This document shows positions 58,592 through 64,000 of a DNA stretch of 64,000 bases, in pieces (position 1 is the first letter of the stretch; the number at the start of each line of letters is the position of its first letter). Below the pieces are notes generated by a model, which worked only from the letters and a program-made list of their open reading frames with translations, searched no databases and had not been told where the DNA came from. Made by a program: the position numbers and the translations under genes. This DNA is from DATAOG01 sp963798075. Its GTDB lineage: Bacteria; Pseudomonadota; Alphaproteobacteria; Geminicoccales; Geminicoccaceae. The stretch is from assembly GCA_963798075.1 (NCBI GenBank), contig CAWCRU010000029.1, forward strand, positions 1-64,000. Reading direction: 5' to 3'.

Positions 58592-59374
58592 ATGACCGAT
58601 CCCGTCGACCACGCCCGGCAGCGGCTCGCCTCCTCGTTCGGCTACCAGGAGGTGCCCCCCGAGCACAAGTCCCGCCTCGTCGGCGAGTTGTTCGCGCGGG
58701 TCGCCGGCCGCTACGATCTGATGAACGACCTGATGAGCGCGGGTGTGCACCGGCTGTGGAAGTCGGCGCTGATCGACTGGCTGGCGCCGCGGCCGGGCAT
58801 GCGCCTTCTGGACGTGGCCGGCGGCACGGGCGACATCGCGTTGCGGGTGCTCGAGCGGGCGGCAAGGCGCCCGGGCCCGCCGCCCGAGGTGATCGTCTGC
58901 GACATCAACGGCGCCATGCTCGAGGTCGGCCGCGACCGGGCCCTCGATCAGAACCGTCTGGCCGGGCTCCGCTTCGTCTGCGCCGACGCCGAGGCGCTGC
59001 CGCTCGCGGCCCGCTCGGTCGACGCCTATACGATCGCCTTCGGCATCCGCAACGTCACCCGGATCGAGCGCGCGCTCGCCGAGGCGAGGCGCGTGCTCAG
59101 GCCCGGCGGCCGGTTCCTCTGCCTCGAGTTCTCGAGGTTGCGGCTGGCCGGCCTCGAGCAGCTCTACGAGGCCTATTCCTTCGCCGTCGTGCCCTGGCTC
59201 GGCGAACAGGTCGCGGGCGACCGGGCGGCCTACCAGTATCTGGTCGAGAGCATCCGCCGCTTTCCCGACCAGGCGACCTTCGCCCGGCTGATCGAGCGCG
59301 CCGGCCTCGGCCAGGTCCGCTTTCGCAATCTGTCGGGCGGGATCGCGGCGCTGCACTCGGCCTGGCGGCTGTAG
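58592..59374 (+). CDS. ubiE: Ubiquinone/menaquinone biosynthesis methyltransferase UbiE
   Basis: SAM-dependent C-methyltransferase of ubiquinone synthesis, 260 residues. The start VPPEHKSRLVGELFARVAGRYD-LMNDLMS is typical, the SAM motif is LDVAGGTGDIALRVL, and the post-motif is CADAEALPLAARSVDAYTIAFGIRNVT. It is 8 bases upstream of ubiB and forms the usual ubiE-ubiB pair. Frame intact. Confidence 0.95.
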   Translation: MTDPVDHARQRLASSFGYQEVPPEHKSRLVGELFARVAGRYDLMNDLMSAGVHRLWKSALIDWLAPRPGMRLLDVAGGTGDIALRVLERAARRPGPPPEVIVCDINGAMLEVGRDRALDQNRLAGLRFVCADAEALPLAARSVDAYTIAFGIRNVTRIERALAEARRVLRPGGRFLCLEFSRLRLAGLEQLYEAYSFAVVPWLGEQVAGDRAAYQYLVESIRRFPDQATFARLIERAGLGQVRFRNLSGGIAALHSAWRL

Positions 59375-59382
59375 GCCGGACG

Positions 59383-60924
59383 ATGCTGCGCTCGAGCCGC
59401 CATCTCTGGCGCATGGTCGGCATCGGACGCTGCCTGGCCCGCTCCAACGCCCTGTTCCCGCTCGAGCTCCTGCCGCTGCCCGAGGCGGCGCTGCGGCTCG
59501 TCCGCCGGCTGTCGCGCCAGGACGCGCCGGGGCGGCCCGGCCAGCGTCTGGCCCGCGCCCTTCAGGAGCTCGGCCCGAGCTTCATCAAGCTCGGCCAGAG
59601 CCTCGCCACCCGCGCCGACCTGCTCGGCCAGGAGCTGGCGGCCGACCTCTCCCAGCTGCAGGACGATCTGCCGCCGTTCGAGGCGGCACTCGCCCGCCAG
59701 CAGATCGAGCACGAGCTCGGCCGGCCGCTTGGCGAGCTGTTCTCGAGCTTCGACGACCGGCCCGTCGCGGCGGCCTCGATCGCCCAGGTGCATTTCGGGG
59801 TCACCAGCGCGGGCGAGGAGGTTGCGATCAAGGTGCTGCGGCCCGGGATCGAGCGCCAGATGGCGCGCGACATCGACTTCTTCACCTGGATCGCCACCTG
59901 GGTCGAGCGTCTCCAGCCGGGCTACCGCCGGCTCAAGCCGATCAAGGTGGTCGAGACCTTCGCGCTCTGGACCCGCCTCGAGATGGACCTCCGCCTCGAG
60001 GCGGCCGCCGCCTCCGAGCTCGCCGAGAACTTCGAGGGCGATGCGGGCTTCCGGGTGCCGCGGGTCGACTGGCAGCGGACCGCGCGCCGGGTGCTGACGC
60101 TGGAGCGGGTGAGCGGGATCGCCTCCGACGAGCGCGACGCCCTGCTTGAGGCCGGCTTCGATCCCGATCAGATCCTGGCCAAGGCGGCCGAGGCTTTCTT
60201 CAAGCAGGTGTTCCGCGACGGCTTTTTCCACGCCGACATGCATCCCGGCAACATCTTCATCGACGCGCGGGGTGATCTGGTGCCGGTCGATTTCGGCATC
60301 ATGGGCCGGCTCGACCGGCCGACCCGCCGCTACCTCGGCGAGATGCTGCTGGGTTTCCTTTCCGCCGACTACCAGCGGGTCGCCGACGTCCACTTCACGG
60401 CCGGCTACGTGCCCGCCGATCAGGACAAGGCGGCGTTCATGCAGGCCTGCCGGGCGATCGCCGAGCCGATCCGCGGCCGCCCGCTGGCCGAGATCTCGAT
60501 CGCCCGCCTGCTCGGCCAGCTGTTCGAGGTCAGCGAGACTTTCGCCATGGAGACCCAGCCGCAGCTGCTGTTGCTGCAGAAGACCATGGTCGTGGCCGAA
60601 GGCGTCGGCCGGGCGCTCAACCCCGCGCTCAACATGTGGCAGCTCGCCCAGCCCCTGATCGAGAGCTGGATCGCCGACAACCTCGGGCCACAGGCGCAGC
60701 TCAAGAGCGCGGTCGAGGACGGGCTCGAGGCGGCAAGGCGGCTGCCGCATCTGGTCGAGCGCGCCGAGCGCACGCTGGACGCCTTCGCCAATGGCGGCAT
60801 CCGGCTCCATCCGCAGTCGCTGACCGCGCTCGCCGGCCGCGCCAGCCGCTCCTCCGGCAGCCTGTTGCCCTGGGCGCTGTGCCTCCTCCTGGGCGGGCTC
60901 CTGCTCGGCATCCTGCTGCACTGA
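59383..60924 (+). CDS. ubiB: Ubiquinone biosynthesis kinase-like protein UbiB
   Basis: Atypical protein-kinase-like ATPase (ABC1/COQ8 family) that supports ubiquinone synthesis, 513 residues. The KxGQ-type motif is GPSFIKLGQSLATR; the alanine-rich loop AAASIAQVHFGVT replaces the glycine-rich loop; the catalytic region is FFHADMHPGNIFIDARGDLVPVDFGIMGRL. A C-terminal hydrophobic helix (LPWALCLLLGGLLLGILLH) anchors it to the membrane. The ATG at 59383 is chosen. Confidence 0.95.
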   Translation: MLRSSRHLWRMVGIGRCLARSNALFPLELLPLPEAALRLVRRLSRQDAPGRPGQRLARALQELGPSFIKLGQSLATRADLLGQELAADLSQLQDDLPPFEAALARQQIEHELGRPLGELFSSFDDRPVAAASIAQVHFGVTSAGEEVAIKVLRPGIERQMARDIDFFTWIATWVERLQPGYRRLKPIKVVETFALWTRLEMDLRLEAAAASELAENFEGDAGFRVPRVDWQRTARRVLTLERVSGIASDERDALLEAGFDPDQILAKAAEAFFKQVFRDGFFHADMHPGNIFIDARGDLVPVDFGIMGRLDRPTRRYLGEMLLGFLSADYQRVADVHFTAGYVPADQDKAAFMQACRAIAEPIRGRPLAEISIARLLGQLFEVSETFAMETQPQLLLLQKTMVVAEGVGRALNPALNMWQLAQPLIESWIADNLGPQAQLKSAVEDGLEAARRLPHLVERAERTLDAFANGGIRLHPQSLTALAGRASRSSGSLLPWALCLLLGGLLLGILLH

Positions 60925-61087
60925 GCGGCGCGCAGGTGTGGGGGCGGGCGCGGCCGCGCCGGAGCCCACCCTAGGGCAATTCACACTTCGTCCCGGCGCG
61001 ATTTCGGGTTGGGTCCTCCTTGCCGAAGCGGCCGCCGTTACTCATTTCAGAGAGTGTGATCTGAGCCCAGGAGGTGGACGCGGCGCA

Positions 61088-62308
61088 GTGCAAGGACGCA
61101 GGATTGTGCTGATCATCGCGGGCGGCATCGCGGCGTACAAGAGCCTCGAGCTGATCCGGCGCCTGCGTGAGCGCGGCGTCGGGGTGCGCTGCGTCCTCAC
61201 CCGGGCCGGCGAGCAGTTCGTCACGCCGCTCGCGGTAGCGAGCCTCGCGGGCGAGAAGGTGTTCGGCGATCTGTTCTCGCTCACCGACGAGGCCGAGATG
61301 GGCCACATCCGGCTGTCGCGGGACGCGGATCTGGTGGTCGTGGCGCCGGCGACCGCGGACCTGATCGCCAAGATGGCGAACGGATTGGCCGACGATCTGG
61401 CCTCGACGGCCCTGCTCGCGACCGACAAGCCGGTGCTGATCGCGCCGGCCATGAACCCGCAGATGTGGCAGCATCCGGCGACCCGACGCAACCTCGCGCA
61501 GCTCGCGGCCGATGGCATCCGGCGGGTGGGTCCGGCGCCCGGCGACATGGCGTGCGGCGAGATCGGGGTCGGCCGCATGTCCGAGCCCGCCGAGATCCTG
61601 GCCGCGATCGAAGCGCTGCTGACGCCGGCGGAGGGAACCCTCGCGGGCATCCGCGCGTTGGTGACGAGTGGTCCCACAGTCGAGGCGATCGATCCGGTGC
61701 GCTTCATTGCCAACCGCTCGTCGGGCAAGCAGGGCCACGCGATCGCGGCGGCGCTGGGGGCGGCCGGCGCCGAGGTCACCCTGGTCAGCGGTCCGGTGCA
61801 CGAGCCGGACCCGGTCGGGGTCAAGGTGATCCGGGTGGAGACGGCGGAGCAGATGCTGGCGGCTTGCCGGGCCGCCCTGCCGGTGAGCGTCGCGATCTGT
61901 GCGGCGGCAGTGGCCGACTGGCGGGTCGCCGAGCCGCTCACCCGCAAGCTCAAGCGCCGGTCCGGCCGGCCGCCGACGCTGGTCCTGGCCGAGAATCCGG
62001 ACATCCTCAAGACGCTTGCGCGGGCGGGGCCGACGCGCCCGGCGCTGGTGGTGGGCTTTGCCGCCGAGACCGAGGACCTCGAGGCCAACGCGCGCCACAA
62101 GTTGGAAGCCAAGGGTTGTGACTGGATCGTTGCCAATCACGTCTCGATGGATGAAGGGACGTTCGGCAGCGTTTACAACACTGTGAAACTGATCCGCGCG
62201 GATGCCGAGCCCGAGGCTTGGCCGAGGATGTCGAAGGCCGAGGTCGCTTCGCGGCTGGTGGCATGCATAGCGGCGCATCTGCGCAACACCTCAGCGGTCG
62301 CGGCGTAA
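61088..62308 (+). CDS. coaBC: Bifunctional phosphopantothenoylcysteine decarboxylase/synthetase
   Basis: Two steps of coenzyme A synthesis on one chain of 406 residues. The N-terminal CoaC part binds FMN: IAGGIAAYKSLELIRRL, PATADLIAKMANGLADDLAST and LIAPAMNPQMWQHPAT (active-site histidine region). The C-terminal CoaB part has LVTSGPTVEAIDPVRFIANRSSGKQG. The GTG at 61088 is chosen; AGGAGGTGG lies about 12 bases before it, and IVLIIAGGIAAY starts at once. Frame intact. Confidence 0.95.
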   Translation: MQGRRIVLIIAGGIAAYKSLELIRRLRERGVGVRCVLTRAGEQFVTPLAVASLAGEKVFGDLFSLTDEAEMGHIRLSRDADLVVVAPATADLIAKMANGLADDLASTALLATDKPVLIAPAMNPQMWQHPATRRNLAQLAADGIRRVGPAPGDMACGEIGVGRMSEPAEILAAIEALLTPAEGTLAGIRALVTSGPTVEAIDPVRFIANRSSGKQGHAIAAALGAAGAEVTLVSGPVHEPDPVGVKVIRVETAEQMLAACRAALPVSVAICAAAVADWRVAEPLTRKLKRRSGRPPTLVLAENPDILKTLARAGPTRPALVVGFAAETEDLEANARHKLEAKGCDWIVANHVSMDEGTFGSVYNTVKLIRADAEPEAWPRMSKAEVASRLVACIAAHLRNTSAVAA

Positions 62309-62391
62309 GCCGCGTGCGAGCGGGCCGACCCGCACGGTTTGGCGGGGCTGGAGCTGAGGTCGGGCACAACCCAAACGCGGGACGTGTTGTC

Positions 62392-62847
62392 ATGTTGAGG
62401 CCCTCAAAGAAACTGGTGCTGGCGCTCGAGGCGGTCGCCGACATCGCCTATCATGGCGGTGCCGAACCGGTGCAAAGTCAGGATATCGCGCGGCGCCTGT
62501 GCCTGCCGCGCCGCTATCTCGAGCAGGTCATGCAGCAACTGGTGCGGGCGGGCATCCTGCGCGGGGTGCGGGGCCCGCGCGGCGGCTATCGCCTGGCCCG
62601 CGAGCGGCGCCGGGTCAGCGTCGGCGACGTCGTCCGGGTGGTCCGCGGGATCGAGGATCTGCCGGCGCAGGAGGACCTCGCCTCGGCGTCGCGGCTCGGC
62701 CGCCGGGTGATCGGGCCGTTCTGGTCGGCCACGGAGCAGGAGCTGATGGCCCGCCTCGACCGGGTCACGATCGAGGACCTCTGCCGGCGCGCCGAGGAGC
62801 AGGGGGTGGCGAGCGAGGCGCTGCGCGCGGTCGACTACGCCGTCTAG
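62392..62847 (+). CDS. Rrf2-family transcription regulator lacking cluster cysteines
   Basis: A 151-residue winged-helix regulator of the Rrf2 family (IscR, NsrR, RirA, CymR). The recognition region is DIARRLCLPRRYLEQVMQQLVRAGILRGVRGPRGGYRLAR. The three clustered cysteines that hold an Fe-S cluster in IscR/NsrR/RirA are absent; only single cysteines appear in RRLCLP and EDLCRR. It may therefore use another signal, as CymR does. Its start is preceded by a 83-base gap after coaBC, so it may be cotranscribed. Confidence 0.85.
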   Translation: MLRPSKKLVLALEAVADIAYHGGAEPVQSQDIARRLCLPRRYLEQVMQQLVRAGILRGVRGPRGGYRLARERRRVSVGDVVRVVRGIEDLPAQEDLASASRLGRRVIGPFWSATEQELMARLDRVTIEDLCRRAEEQGVASEALRAVDYAV

Positions 62848-62940
62848 GAGGGCCGTCCAGAGGGGCCGGGACCCGGCCTGGAAGGGTCAAGGCCGGCCAG
62901 GGGGCGCCCCAGCGAGCCGGCGGCACCGGCGGCGAGGCCG

Positions 62941-64000
62941 CTAGAGCTGCGGGTGGAGCGCGTTGGCGCGCGCCTCGAGCTGGTCGGCCTCGTCGTACTT
63001 ACGCAGCTCACGCAGCACCTGGGCGAGGTTGCGGATGGTCGTGACCAGATCCGCATTGTCGGCGCCGAGCGCCTTTTCCTCAATCGCCAGCGCCCGCCGC
63101 AACAGGGGCTCGGCCTTGACGTAGATCCCGCGATCATATTGCAGGAGGGCGAGGTTGTTGAGGCCGAGCGCCAGGCTCGGGTGATCGGGGCCGAGGCTCT
63201 TCTCGTCGATCGCCAGCGCCCGCGTGTAGAGCGGCTCGGCCTCGTCGAAGCGGCGCTGGGTGCGGTAGAGTTCGGCCAGATTGTTGAGCGTGAGCGCGAG
63301 CTCCGGATGATCGGGACCGAGCGCTGCCTCCTTGATCGCGATGCTCCGTTTGTAGAGGTCTTCGGCGGTCGCGTAGTCGGCCTTGGCGAAGTACGCGACC
63401 GCGAGATTGTTCAGACTCTGCGCGGTCTCCGGATGATTGGGGCCGAGGCTCTTCTCGCGGATCGCGAGCGCGCGGCGGTGCAATTTGATCGCCTCGTCGA
63501 TCCGCCCCTGGATGCGGTCGAGCTCGGCGAGGTTGGAGAGTGTCGTGGCGAGCGAGGGATGCTGCGGGCCAAGCGCCTTCTCCTCGACCGCAAGCGCCTG
63601 CTCGTAGAGGGGTGCCGCCTCGTCGTAACGGCCCTGGGCGTAATAGAGGGTGGCCATATTCTGACGGGTCTCGGCGGTCGTCAGATGGTCGGCGCCATAG
63701 GACGCCGTGCGGATCTCGAGCGCCCGCTTGTAGAGTGGCTCGGCGTCGGCGAAGCGGCCTTCGTTGGCATAGAGAACGCCCAAATTGTTGAGGGTCTGGG
63801 CGACCTCGGGGTGGTTGGGGCCGAAGGCCTTCTCGCGGATCGCGAGCGCGCGTTTATGCAAAGGCTCGGCCTCGTCGTAGCGCCCCAGCACGCGATAGAG
63901 CTCGGCCAGGTTGTTGCAGCTCTGCGCGACGTCGGGGTGATCCGGGCCGAGCGCCTTCTCGCGCATGGCGAGCAACTCGCGGTAGTGCGGCTCGGCCGCC
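62941..64000 (-). CDS. Kinesin-light-chain-type TPR repeat protein, 5' end outside the window
   Basis: The frame is open to the right edge (AAEPHYRELLAMREK...), so the start is missing. At least eight tandem 42-residue TPRs of the TPR_10/12 kind follow, each around A-L-x-I-R-E-K-x-L-G-P-x-H-P-x-x-A-x-x-L-N-N-L-A-x-L-Y. The stop is right after ANALHPQL. Such arrays bind protein or serve as scaffolds, often attached to NB-ARC, CHAT or kinase domains, which here would lie beyond the edge. Confidence 0.88.
   Translation of the reverse strand, partial: AAEPHYRELLAMREKALGPDHPDVAQSCNNLAELYRVLGRYDEAEPLHKRALAIREKAFGPNHPEVAQTLNNLGVLYANEGRFADAEPLYKRALEIRTASYGADHLTTAETRQNMATLYYAQGRYDEAAPLYEQALAVEEKALGPQHPSLATTLSNLAELDRIQGRIDEAIKLHRRALAIREKSLGPNHPETAQSLNNLAVAYFAKADYATAEDLYKRSIAIKEAALGPDHPELALTLNNLAELYRTQRRFDEAEPLYTRALAIDEKSLGPDHPSLALGLNNLALLQYDRGIYVKAEPLLRRALAIEEKALGADNADLVTTIRNLAQVLRELRKYDEADQLEARANALHPQL

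Noticed and set aside
62941..64000. DNA repeats at the right end
   Set aside because: The 126-bp periodicity is explained by 42-residue TPR units of a protein.

Overview
The window is very GC-rich chromosomal DNA from an alphaproteobacterium, most likely of the Rhodospirillales/Geminicoccales type. The evidence is the gene order rpsT-dnaA-dnaN-recF-gyrB beside mutM, ubiE, ubiB and coaBC, a class II MutM, System I cytochrome c maturation genes, and boxes that look like binding sites for the alphaproteobacterial iron regulator Irr. No rRNA, tRNA or CRISPR array was recognised.

Layout. 1-6.5 kb: a Tat-exported sulfatase, a small secreted protein, aconitase and the haem exporter subunit ccmC. 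6.6-9.2 kb: an AT-richer island with a lone P-loop ATPase and a single-chain RHH-MNT-HEPN toxin/antitoxin-like protein. 9.4-24 kb: a complete branched-chain/hydrophobic amino-acid-type ABC transporter (livG, livH, livM, livK, livF) with an acyl-CoA synthetase and a PaaK-type ligase. It contains an MNT-HEPN protein sitting seamlessly inside the operon, and it is split by a CapK-type ligase / glycosyltransferase / Mur-ligase cassette. 24-25.3 kb: ccmA-ccmB, separated from ccmC. 25.4-34 kb: two GGDEF-EAL proteins, an AidB-type acyl-CoA dehydrogenase, a membrane protein, a D-cysteine desulfhydrase and a stress-type membrane protein. 34-43.7 kb: an iron locus (fbpA, imelysin, di-haem protein, second imelysin, DUF1513 protein, small Cys-rich protein, fbpB, bacterioferritin) carrying four related inverted repeats. 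43.7-49.6 kb: accessory genes (secreted protein, membrane-bound LuxR regulator, DUF2235 hydrolase), gene remnants and an IS1111/IS110-type element with intact 14-bp inverted repeats. 49.6-62.9 kb: the replication and housekeeping block. 62.9-64 kb: a TPR protein running off the end.

Reading frames are broken by single-base indels in many genes, including the essential gyrB, dnaA and acnA. Many of these lie in short homopolymers, so most are probably sequence errors rather than true pseudogenes. I give full intended extents and mark each break.

Points most worth following up are the two MNT-HEPN single-chain proteins, one embedded in a transporter operon; the Irr-like regulon; the IS1111-type element with a 430-nt non-coding flank that could encode a bridge RNA; and the Mur-ligase/GT4/CapK cassette inside the LIV cluster.
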